From assembly GCA_947173755.1 (NCBI GenBank), contig CAMWGM010000043.1:1-9597 (forward strand): 9,597 bases of DNA, given 5' to 3'. The notes under the pieces are model-generated. The model saw only the letters and a program-made list of their open reading frames with translations. It made no database searches and was not told the DNA's origin. Every line of letters starts with the position of its first letter. Position 1 is the stretch's first letter. Shown here one piece after another: positions 1 to 5,025 of the stretch. A program made the position numbers and the translations under genes. The stretch is from an uncultured Muribaculaceae bacterium (GTDB lineage: Bacteria > Bacteroidota > Bacteroidia > Bacteroidales > Muribaculaceae).

Positions 1-763
1 GGCCCGATGTCAAAGGGCCATGTGTATCAAGTTCGATTCGCGTGGCATTCAAATCTCCTTTCTGTCTGACAGCAGTGGTGTCATAGGCCAGTTCGCCGGC
101 CGGATTGACACGACGATACCTGAATTTATATTTCCCGCTCGAGTTTATCCATTCAGTGCTCAGCGAGGCCGAAACGCGCTGACTCAGTTTTAGTTCTACC
201 AGTGCCGAGGGATTGATCAGATCAAAAGAACCCGTTCTTAAAGTTGCTCTGGCGTGATAAGATTCCCCCTCGTCAAACACCGGCGTACGTGTACGCATAT
301 AGATTGTGGCTGCGGTCCCGAAATCTTTAGCCGGCTGGAGTATCTCGCTTTTCTGACCGTTGTAAAGCGACAAAGTCTCGATGTTGTCAAGCGAGAACTG
401 GCCCAGATCTATCTGTCAGTTCTGTGGTTTTCCGAGTTCTACACCGTCATACACCACTCCCGTGTGGTTCGTTCCCATCGAGCGTATGTTGACGGTCTTG
501 ATGCCTCCGACTCCGCCGTAATCCTTGACCTGGACACCCGAGAAGTAGCGCAGTGCGTCGGCAACACTATTGCTGTTCAACCGATGCAATTCTTCCCCGG
601 ACAGAATTTGCGCAGGGATGATATCGTCGGCAGGTTTTGAGGCGACGACAACGACCTCTTTCAATTGAGTTGGAAGAGTATCCGAAAGTTCATCGGCATT
701 TGCATCATGTGAAATGTTGAGACAGAACAACACCGACACCAACACGAAGAGTGTATGTTTCAT
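1..763 (-). pseudogene. B12-type TonB-dependent receptor, 3' part outside window, interrupted by in-frame TGA
   Basis: The product would be an outer-membrane TonB-dependent transporter, most likely for cobalamin or a related corrinoid because a cobalamin riboswitch precedes it. It starts at the ATG at 763. Residues 1-22 form a signal peptide (hydrophobic core, cleavage after ANA). The plug domain follows, with LKEVVVVA, a VADALRYFSGVQV stretch, and NIRSMGTNHTGVVYDGVELG. Codon 116 is TGA (418-416). The same frame then stays open for 138 codons to the window edge and reads QIDLGQFSLDN, then LYNGQKSEI, PAKDFGTAATIYMRTRTPVF and early barrel sequence. Relatives read AQNGQIDLG here, so TGA most simply replaces a GGA glycine codon. 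The gene is either freshly inactivated, a sequencing or assembly error, or read through. Without readthrough it gives a 115-residue plug fragment. Codons on both sides look normal, with no frameshift. The function call is strong; the inactivation call depends on one base. Confidence 0.85.
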
Positions 764-790
764 TCTACACCTATAGAAGGTTAATACTCA

Positions 791-834
791 GAAAAAATTC
801 CCGTCTGCGTACTGACAGACTGTACGCAGACGGG
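791..834 (-). terminator. Intrinsic terminator in the riboswitch expression platform
   Basis: On the minus strand a perfect 13-bp stem (arms 834-822 and 812-800; CCCGTCTGCGTAC and its complement) closes a 9-nt loop and is followed by AA and six T at 797-792. It sits between the cobalamin aptamer and the receptor ATG, 28 nt before the start codon. Premature termination when ligand is bound is therefore the likely mode of control. Confidence 0.85.
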
Positions 835-929
835 AACATGGATAACCTTATAAAAGGGTGCTGAATGAATGAGAGTCTCCTGAAAGGGAAACTCCACAGA
901 CCGCCCATTATCCCGTAGGCACAATCTAA

Positions 930-1153
930 TTTACGGCACAGGCAGGTCTTCTGACTCATCCCAAACTGTCGCGCCTTCTCGAGATATAATTTGTCTCAAT
1001 GACATAGTGCGACAGTCTTTGGTGTAGGATTTACAGCAGCGGGTACTGTTCCGGGATCTCACCGGATTCCCTTTTAAATCTCCTGAGGATAAGTTCTTTG
1101 CTTTTCGAACATTCCTCCAATATCCTCACTCTTGAGGAAAAGAGATACCAATG
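930..1153 (-). ncRNA. Cobalamin (B12) riboswitch aptamer
   Basis: This leader RNA binds adenosylcobalamin or a related corrinoid and controls the receptor gene downstream. Recognised elements in transcript order: TTGGT at the 5' end (about 1152), a P2-like pairing of ATCTCT (about 1147) with GGAGAT (about 1080), then TTAAAAGGGAATCCGGTGAG, CCCGGAACAGTACCCGC and TGCTGTAAATCC. A variable hairpin follows, with arms CTGTCGC and GCGACAG. The B12 box AGTCAGAAGACCTGCCTG lies at 956-939. The 5' half also contains GAGGATA/TATCCTC enclosing GTTC/GAAC, a plausible peripheral stem. Order and spacing match the known family. The outer boundaries are approximate. Long open frames across this region are not genes. 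Confidence 0.93.
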
Positions 1154-1159
1154 CGTTTG

Positions 1160-1194
1160 CAAAGTTATAAAAATTATTTCATTCCGCACAAAAA
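1160..1194 (-). promoter_or_regulatory. Bacteroidetes-type promoter of the B12 riboswitch/receptor
   Basis: On the minus strand a TTTTTG (-33 element, 1194-1189) is followed after 21 nt by TAACTTTG (-7 element, 1167-1160), close to the Bacteroidetes consensus TTTG-N19-21-TAnnTTTG. Transcription would begin near 1153-1155, exactly at the 5' edge of the cobalamin aptamer, which supports both calls. Confidence 0.75.
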
Positions 1195-1356
1195 TCTGAA
1201 TATTTTGATGAGTACAAACTTTACCACTCCGATTTCTGGAGTGATCGCATGATCCCGTATCATTGCATGTGAACGGTAAAAATAAACATCGTTTCTTTAA
1301 AAGGTAATAATAATAATTAAAGTGTAGGATACAGGATTGAAATCCCGAAATTTTCG

Positions 1357-1364
1357 TAACTTTG
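1357..1364 (+). promoter_or_regulatory. -7 box immediately upstream of the DUF4405-like gene
   Basis: TAACTTTG matches the Bacteroidetes -7 consensus and ends 4 nt before the ATG at 1369. The best -33 candidate, ATTG at 1336-1339, has a 17-nt spacer, shorter than usual, so that part is weak. The start site would fall on or within a base or two of the ATG, implying a leaderless or near-leaderless mRNA. The 190 bases between this box and the opposing promoter near 1167 are A/T-rich, and I see nothing else in them. Confidence 0.5.
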
Positions 1365-1368
1365 CGCA

Positions 1369-1779
1369 ATGAGAAAAGTAACCAAATTAAAGATTTGCGA
1401 TTGGACTTTGGCTGTACTTTTGCCTATTGTCCTGGCATCAAGCATACAACTGGAAGCAACCTCAAGCGGCGGTCTATTTCCTGTTATTTTCCATATAATT
1501 GCGGCACTTTCTTTCATGTGTCTCATCATATGGCATATATTCCTCCATTTCCAATGGAAAAAGTGGATCACAAAATTCGGTAAACTTAAAGTCCCAACAC
1601 GAATACTTTGGTGGCTTTACATTCTGACTTTCATATCCGGTGCTGCCACGACGATCCATTGGATTGGTGTAAAGGAACATAGTGCGTTAGGGGGCGTCCA
1701 CGGGAAAATTGGTTTCCTTATGATTGCATTTGCCGTCGGCCATACAATAAAACGAATAAAATTTTTCCGCAAGAAATAA
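1369..1779 (+). CDS. Four-helix histidine-rich membrane protein (DUF4405-like)
   Basis: A 136-residue integral inner-membrane protein with four predicted helices, at about residues 10-27, 36-58, 79-98 and 109-128. Histidines sit at helix positions typical of b-type haem ligands: H42 (FPVIFH), H56 and H60 (WHIFLHF), H97 (IHW), H110 (HGKIGF) and H124 (GHTIKR). The FH...H...W pattern resembles DUF4405, a family often predicted to be a small cytochrome b-like protein. That role is inference; no partner enzyme lies nearby. ATG 1369 is the only sensible start, because TAA occurs in frame 12 nt upstream, inside the -7 box. The protein ends in a basic tail (KRIKFFRKK), suggesting a cytoplasmic C-terminus. 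It stands alone, divergent from the B12 receptor. I see no clear terminator after it. Confidence 0.8.
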   Translation: MRKVTKLKICDWTLAVLLPIVLASSIQLEATSSGGLFPVIFHIIAALSFMCLIIWHIFLHFQWKKWITKFGKLKVPTRILWWLYILTFISGAATTIHWIGVKEHSALGGVHGKIGFLMIAFAVGHTIKRIKFFRKK

Positions 1780-1839
1780 GCGGTTTGACAGTTAGCCGGA
1801 AGTATCTGTTAATGTATCAAACTGTTCGATACAGGAGTA

Positions 1840-2004
1840 TTATAAGTCGGAGCGCAGATCATAATAATATTTGAGGAACAGAATGAATTCTGCAATGTTG
1901 CCGTCACTTAAATCATCAACGGTGATTGGAGTCACGTCACGTTTGATAATACTGTTAAAGTCGACCGAAGTCAATTCCGTATATGGTAAGAGTGCATCCT
2001 CCAT
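1840..2004 (-). CDS. Possible small acidic protein, 54 residues
   Basis: A short frame from ATG 2004 (MEDALLPYTELTSVDF...) to TAA at 1840. The product is acidic, without a signal peptide or membrane segment, and ends in LFLKYYYDLRSDL. I do not recognise a family. In-frame TGA and TAA codons lie just upstream, so the ATG is the natural start, but there is no clear ribosome binding site or -7 box. A second open frame on the same strand (about 2133-1972, ending SYHIRN) overlaps it and also reads protein-like, including LDLYRTKRIVGASLDTGS, but lacks an ATG. The pair could be one gene broken by a frameshift. It lies outside the repeat-bounded island, on the flank. Confidence 0.35.
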   Translation of the reverse strand: MEDALLPYTELTSVDFNSIIKRDVTPITVDDLSDGNIAEFILFLKYYYDLRSDL

Positions 2005-2114
2005 GTAAATGATTTATCAAGTGAGTTTTTTCGTAAGGAACCGGTATCTAACGAAGCTCCTACGATTCTCTTAGTGCGATAAAGATCGAGGAGAAGGCAA
2101 TTTGTAAACACGAA

Positions 2115-2205
2115 AAAACCACAGAACTAATTGATAGTCCGAGGTTTGTCTTCTTTAGTCCGAAGAAGTTCGGTAGTACATAGTGGAGCTGGAGGGACTT
2201 GAACC
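2115..2205. repeat. Left direct repeat: decayed copy of tmRNA 3' end and terminator (att-like)
   Basis: This 91-bp block aligns without gaps to 4510-4600 at an offset of 2395 bp, with 6 mismatches (85/91). A perfect 38-bp core runs 2159-2196. It contains the acceptor strand TGGAGCTGGAGGG and part of the T-arm of tmRNA, a CCGAA-GAAG-TTCGG hairpin and a copy of the tmRNA terminator stem. Three of the six differences (2121, 2140, 2142) fall in that stem and two (2197, 2198) in the T-arm, so this copy is not under tmRNA selection. Beyond 2205 tmRNA similarity ends. This is what is expected of the distal attachment site of an element integrated at ssrA. Confidence 0.85.
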
Positions 2206-2209
2206 TTTT

Positions 2210-2300
2210 ACTCCAAATATGCCGTTATCAGATAGTTAGCTTGCGCTAAAAATTCTTTGAAACGATTTGGTGACAAATAATCTCATATAGATTTGTCTTC
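2210..2300 (-). other. Possible gene remnants beside the left repeat
   Basis: Two very short minus-strand frames cover this stretch. One begins at the ATG near 2288 (MRLFVTKSFQR, then stops), resembling the start of some RelE/HigB-like toxins. The other (SPNRFKEFLAQANYL..., stop just before the repeat) could be a C-terminal tail. Each is under 25 codons and they overlap in different frames, so at most one is real and both may be chance. The place, between a promoter-like motif and the att-like repeat, is where deletion scars of a lost island gene would be expected. Confidence 0.15.
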
Positions 2301-2335
2301 CTGACCCTGACTCTTCAGTGGCCTGTTTTATATTG

Positions 2336-2366
2336 CAAAGATACGAAAAATATACCTGACTTACAA
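2336..2366 (-). promoter_or_regulatory. Orphan promoter-like motif downstream of rloB
   Basis: On the minus strand TTG (2366-2364) is followed after 20 nt by TATCTTTG (2343-2336), a good Bacteroidetes -7 box at correct spacing. It points away from rloB into the left repeat, where no intact gene follows. It may be the promoter of a deleted gene or of a short RNA ending at the decayed terminator copy (T6 at 2118-2113). Confidence 0.4.
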
Positions 2367-2371
2367 GTCAG
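2356..2371. promoter_or_regulatory. Inverted repeat CTGACTT-AC-AAGTCAG: operator or rloAB terminator
   Basis: Perfect 7-bp arms around a 2-nt centre lie 43 nt beyond the rloB stop codon and overlap the -33 element of the orphan promoter. On the minus strand it can also fold as a 6-bp stem with a TGTA loop followed by GTATATTTTT, a modest intrinsic terminator for the rloAB operon. The sequence does not decide between operator and terminator. Confidence 0.4.
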
Positions 2372-2413
2372 TAGGTTCATTTTTGATAAAAACAACATCA
2401 ACTGTTAAATATG

Positions 2414-3118
2414 TTAATTAACCGCTGTTAATAGAATTTCGGGATGTTCCAATTCCTCTACGAGTAAATCAACAGTAGTACATGGCTTATGGGATTTGTA
2501 ATCAAGAGTATGCTCAAAGAATCGCCGGATTTTTTGCGCTCGCTCCTTTGCCAACTCTTCATTACCTATATTTTGTAAGAGCGAATAGATGCCTTCGTCA
2601 TTCTTTCGATACTTAAAATCCTTATATCCTTCAAATCTCTTAATCTCAACTTCAAGTTTGGCGATGTAGTCAGCCCGTGATATTGCAGCATCAAGATAAA
2701 CGAAATGCAGGAGATACCAGAGTTCAAACGCCTCATTCGACCAAGCCGCTCCGAAGCCTTTTCGCTCTGCAAGGGCAATCGCTTCGTTGAAGTCGTTGAA
2801 ATCATCTTTGTCGAAAACAACCCACACGCGGTCAAACTTCAACTGTCGCTGGTGCTCCAGTCTCTGGCGTATCTCTTCAGTCTTCTTTACCAAAGCACAT
2901 GTAGAACGACCTTCTCCAACTATCTCCTCTGAACGGACTTCGGAATATCTGTCCTTCACAAGTCCTTTGAAGTAATTTGGTTCGGTACGCTCACCCTCGC
3001 ATACCACAAGGAAGCGCACAATCTTGTCGCGTGTGGCGACCTTGCGCTTCTTTGCTGCTTTTGCCTCACGCTTCTCCCTTTTGAGTTGTTCGATTTTTGA
3101 TTTTGGAAGCTGTCCCAT
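2414..3118 (-). CDS. rloB: RloB-family Toprim-like protein (putative nuclease effector)
   Basis: A 234-residue cytoplasmic protein of the RloB family, first named for ORFs linked to type I restriction loci. Visible motifs: a lysine/arginine-rich N-terminus (about 5-31) likely to contact nucleic acid; VVCEGERTEPNYF (38-50), whose E41 fits the first Toprim acid; VWVVFDKDDF (98-107), whose D103/D105 fit the DxD metal-binding pair; and AAWSNEAFELWYLLHF (124-139), the family signature. Toprim folds with these acids occur in OLD-like and PARIS AriB nucleases, so a metal-dependent nuclease role under ATPase control is the best inference. It starts at ATG 3118, 4 nt after the rloA stop, so the two are translationally coupled. 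Full length, no breaks. Substrate and trigger are unknown. Confidence 0.88.
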   Translation of the reverse strand: MGQLPKSKIEQLKREKREAKAAKKRKVATRDKIVRFLVVCEGERTEPNYFKGLVKDRYSEVRSEEIVGEGRSTCALVKKTEEIRQRLEHQRQLKFDRVWVVFDKDDFNDFNEAIALAERKGFGAAWSNEAFELWYLLHFVYLDAAISRADYIAKLEVEIKRFEGYKDFKYRKNDEGIYSLLQNIGNEELAKERAQKIRRFFEHTLDYKSHKPCTTVDLLVEELEHPEILLTAVN

Positions 3119-3122
3119 ATAT

Positions 3123-4322
3123 TCAACTCATAAAAGGAATTGCACCATACCGACCGTTGATATAGTCTTTCTCAATATTTCGGTCGTTGCGTACTTTATT
3201 ACCGGCATCATCACGGAATTCAACCAATGAATAAAGTTCTGTCGAATCAGTTTTGTCCTTTTCGGTAAACCAGATTTGATCCCTGCGCAAATATTGGATA
3301 TTGAGAAGATTTGTGTCATGAGTCGCAAAAATCAACTGAGCACCCTTCTTATTGATATTCTTATCCATGAACATGGAAATAATCTTTCTTGTCAGGAACG
3401 GGTGCAGTTTTGCATCAAGCTCGTCTACAATAAGAATCTGACCGAGCCTTATTGCATCCACAATCGGCCCGGCGATCTCGATCATCTTCTTTGTACCCTC
3501 GGATTCCATCTTATCGGTTGGAAATTCTTTTTTACCGACAACATTTCCGTCGTTTTCACAGATATTATGGATCGTCTTTGAATCGATAGAATCTTCGTCT
3601 GCAATATTCATGCTCACTGTAATTCCATTGAAACCAAGATGAGTCTGATAAAGCAGATTCATGATTTCTTCATTTCCGGCATCTTGATAAAAGATTGTCC
3701 GCAATGTCTTTCCTGCATATCCTTTGCCGTCCATGCCAGACATGTATTCAATGTTTGAGAACCAGTCAAGGATGGACTGTGATGCTTTACCATTAAGTTG
3801 AGCAACCAATGACACGAACAGCCTGTTTGCAGGGGTTGCATCCTGCTTCCCTATTCCCTCTGAAAACCGCGTCTTGGAAATTTTAAATTCATTGCCACTA
3901 CGGAGGAACAACTCAAATTCACGTTCTCCCGGTCTTTTCTCATATAGCCATTCAGATATAATAACCTCTGAAGTATAATCAAAGCCATAACGGTATTTTG
4001 ATCCGTTCAGCGTGAACTGAATCTCAAAAGATGTAGGTTCAGACGATGATGTCAGATCAAGGGAAAACGGCTCTGCGTCAAGTTTGTCCTTGGGATTTAG
4101 CCTTACTGAGTTGAGAAGCACATCACGCATGGCCTTCAATGCTTTCAACACATTACTTTTTCCACTTGAATTGGCACCATACATGACTGCAACCGGGAGT
4201 AGTTCCTCTCCACAAGATTTCACAACAGCATCTGACAGTTCCTGAATCGAAGCAGCCTCCATACTCAGTGTCATTTCATCTCTGAATGACCTAAAGTTCT
4301 TAAATGTGAAATTAACTAACAT
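3123..4322 (-). CDS. rloA: RloA-like ABC/AAA15-class ATPase (putative defence sensor)
   Basis: A 399-residue cytoplasmic ATPase of the COG1106/AAA15-AAA21 group, SMC/Rad50-like ABC proteins. Motifs in order: N-terminal beta strand with NFTFKNFRSF (4-13); Walker A GANSSGKS (49-56); a central insert region (about 75-265); signature-like SEGTKK (274-279); Walker B ILIVDELD (296-303) with D-loop and LHP; H-loop FATHD (332-336); and a C-terminal DRNIEKDYINGRYGAIP typical of RloA-type proteins. All catalytic elements are present and the length is normal for the family. It precedes rloB with a 4-nt gap. Comparison with PARIS (AriA ATPase holding an AriB Toprim nuclease) suggests RloA senses phage and controls RloB; this is analogy, not evidence from this locus. 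Confidence 0.88.
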   Translation of the reverse strand: MLVNFTFKNFRSFRDEMTLSMEAASIQELSDAVVKSCGEELLPVAVMYGANSSGKSNVLKALKAMRDVLLNSVRLNPKDKLDAEPFSLDLTSSSEPTSFEIQFTLNGSKYRYGFDYTSEVIISEWLYEKRPGEREFELFLRSGNEFKISKTRFSEGIGKQDATPANRLFVSLVAQLNGKASQSILDWFSNIEYMSGMDGKGYAGKTLRTIFYQDAGNEEIMNLLYQTHLGFNGITVSMNIADEDSIDSKTIHNICENDGNVVGKKEFPTDKMESEGTKKMIEIAGPIVDAIRLGQILIVDELDAKLHPFLTRKIISMFMDKNINKKGAQLIFATHDTNLLNIQYLRRDQIWFTEKDKTDSTELYSLVEFRDDAGNKVRNDRNIEKDYINGRYGAIPFMS

Positions 4323-4343
4323 ATCTTATCCAATTTTTCACTG

Positions 4344-4351
4344 CAAAGATA
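4344..4351 (-). promoter_or_regulatory. -7 box of the rloAB operon
   Basis: TATCTTTG on the minus strand ends 21 nt before the rloA ATG, giving a leader of about 15 nt. The -33 region holds only TTTA at the right distance (21 nt), so the promoter is probably weaker than the tmRNA promoter. The rest of the gap up to the tmRNA terminator (about 4373-4505) is A/T-rich, and I see no gene in it. Confidence 0.6.
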
Positions 4352-4504
4352 ATAAAATTTTTACATAGAGTCTAAATTATGAGATATTTTCTCTTAAAAA
4401 CATATCTGCATGAATAAAACGTGTGTTTGTTCATCATAAAGCGTTTTTTCGACTATCTTTTGGAATACCGATATAATGTCATACATCAATCAGCAAAATC
4501 GGTC

Positions 4505-4542
4505 ATAAGAAAACCGCAGAACTAATTGATAGTCTGCGGTTT
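4505..4542 (-). terminator. tmRNA intrinsic terminator
   Basis: On the minus strand a perfect 10-bp stem (AAACCGCAGA at 4542-4533 with its complement at 4520-4511) closes a 12-nt loop and runs into TTTTCTT. It follows ssrA by about 37 nt. A smaller CCGAA-CTTC-TTCGG hairpin (4568-4555) lies between and may help 3' processing. Confidence 0.75.
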
Positions 4543-4600
4543 GTCTTCTTTATTCCGAAGAAGTTCGGTAGTACATAGTGGAGCTGGAGGGGTTTGAACC
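4510..4600. repeat. Right direct repeat: intact ssrA 3' end and terminator (att-like)
   Basis: Partner of the block at 2115-2205. Here the terminator stem is perfectly paired and the T-arm (GAGGG-TTCAAAC-CCCTC) fully paired, so this is the functional copy. If an element integrated here, this copy restored the tmRNA 3' end, as is usual for tmRNA-targeting integrases. Confidence 0.85.
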
Positions 4601-4973
4601 CTCGTCCAAACGTGGAACCAATGAGGTTTCTACATGCTTATTCTCATGTTGGTTTTCGAATGACAACAGGCAAGAGACGGCCAATTGTCACCTTATCCTC
4701 TAAAATCTCGGCGAGTCGCGAGGCTTTCGTCGCCATATTTCCGATTTATCTGCACCACCTTGTCGATCCGTCTCGGAAAAAGGACAATCGGGTGATGTCT
4801 CGTCGCCGCAACTGTTGCAGCGATAAAGCTGATCTACTGTACTTCAATCAGGCAGCGAGAGCGTAGTTGTTTTCGCCATTTGAATTTTTGATGTCCCAGA
4901 TTAAAGAGCGTAGCCATCATTGCTCTGCATGCTTGCTCACCGCTTCTACACGCTGTCAAAGCCAGTCAGCCCC
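4579..4973 (-). ncRNA. ssrA: tmRNA (transfer-messenger RNA)
   Basis: One-piece tmRNA of about 395 nt that rescues stalled ribosomes and tags nascent proteins for degradation. The 5' end GGGGCTGACTGGCTTTGACA (4973 downward) pairs its first seven bases with CAGCTCC at the 3' end, with one G-U pair. The tag reading frame ends NGENNYALAA and TGA (4880-4848). The most likely tag is GENNYALAA or slightly longer; the resume codon cannot be fixed by eye. The T-arm GGGTTCAAACCC is perfect. The encoded 3' end is A (4579) followed by CTA, so CCA is not encoded and must be added enzymatically. Pseudoknots between tag and T-arm were not folded. Confidence 0.95.
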
Positions 4974-4993
4974 GTAGTATTTGGTAAGGAACG

Positions 4994-5025
4994 CAAAGTT
5001 ACATTTTCTGATGGAAATTCACAAA
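4994..5025 (-). promoter_or_regulatory. tmRNA promoter
   Basis: On the minus strand TTTG (5025-5022) and TAACTTTG (5001-4994) are separated by 20 nt, a near-perfect Bacteroidetes promoter. The predicted start near 4987 leaves about 14 nt of 5' leader for RNase P removal. The -33 box directly abuts the stop codon of the upstream EFR1 gene. Confidence 0.8.

Larger units (their letters stand above)
2115..4600. mobile_element. Small putative genomic island at the tmRNA 3' end carrying RloAB
   Basis: The interval is bounded by direct repeats of the ssrA 3' end, the known hallmark of tyrosine-recombinase integration into tmRNA genes. The proximal copy leaves ssrA intact and the distal copy is a partial duplicate. 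Only the two-gene rloA-rloB operon lies inside, plus about 200 nt of short relics next to the left repeat. No integrase, relaxase or phage gene is present. By eye the content is more A/T-rich than the uvrA block. Readings: an element that lost its integrase by deletion; a minimal passenger mobilised in trans; or one segment of a larger nested array. The repeats are seen directly; mobility is inferred. Confidence 0.6.

Noticed and set aside
416..418. Genome-wide UGA-to-glycine recoding
   Set aside because: One TGA only; all other genes in the window read normally, the tmRNA tag itself ends in TGA, and the other features point to Bacteroidales.
254..640. Plus-strand open frame of 128 codons
   Set aside because: Antisense to the TonB receptor, whose minus frame is clearly family-like on both sides of the TGA.
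771..1369. Minus-strand open frames upstream of the receptor
   Set aside because: They cover the cobalamin aptamer, terminator hairpin and promoter; the RNA elements explain the sequence.
1813..1833. Hairpin TGTATC-N9-GATACA as a terminator between the membrane protein gene and the small ORF
   Set aside because: Only a 6-bp stem with no T-run on either strand.
2165..2290. A second tmRNA or a tRNA gene ending at the left repeat (T-loop TTCAAGTCC and acceptor CAGCTCC present)
   Set aside because: No matching 5' acceptor strand (GGAGCTG or GGGGCTG) or anticodon arm lies upstream, and the T-stem has mismatches; a displaced ssrA 3' fragment explains it better.
4594..4866. Plus-strand open frame of 90 codons
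   Set aside because: It is the complement of the tmRNA gene.
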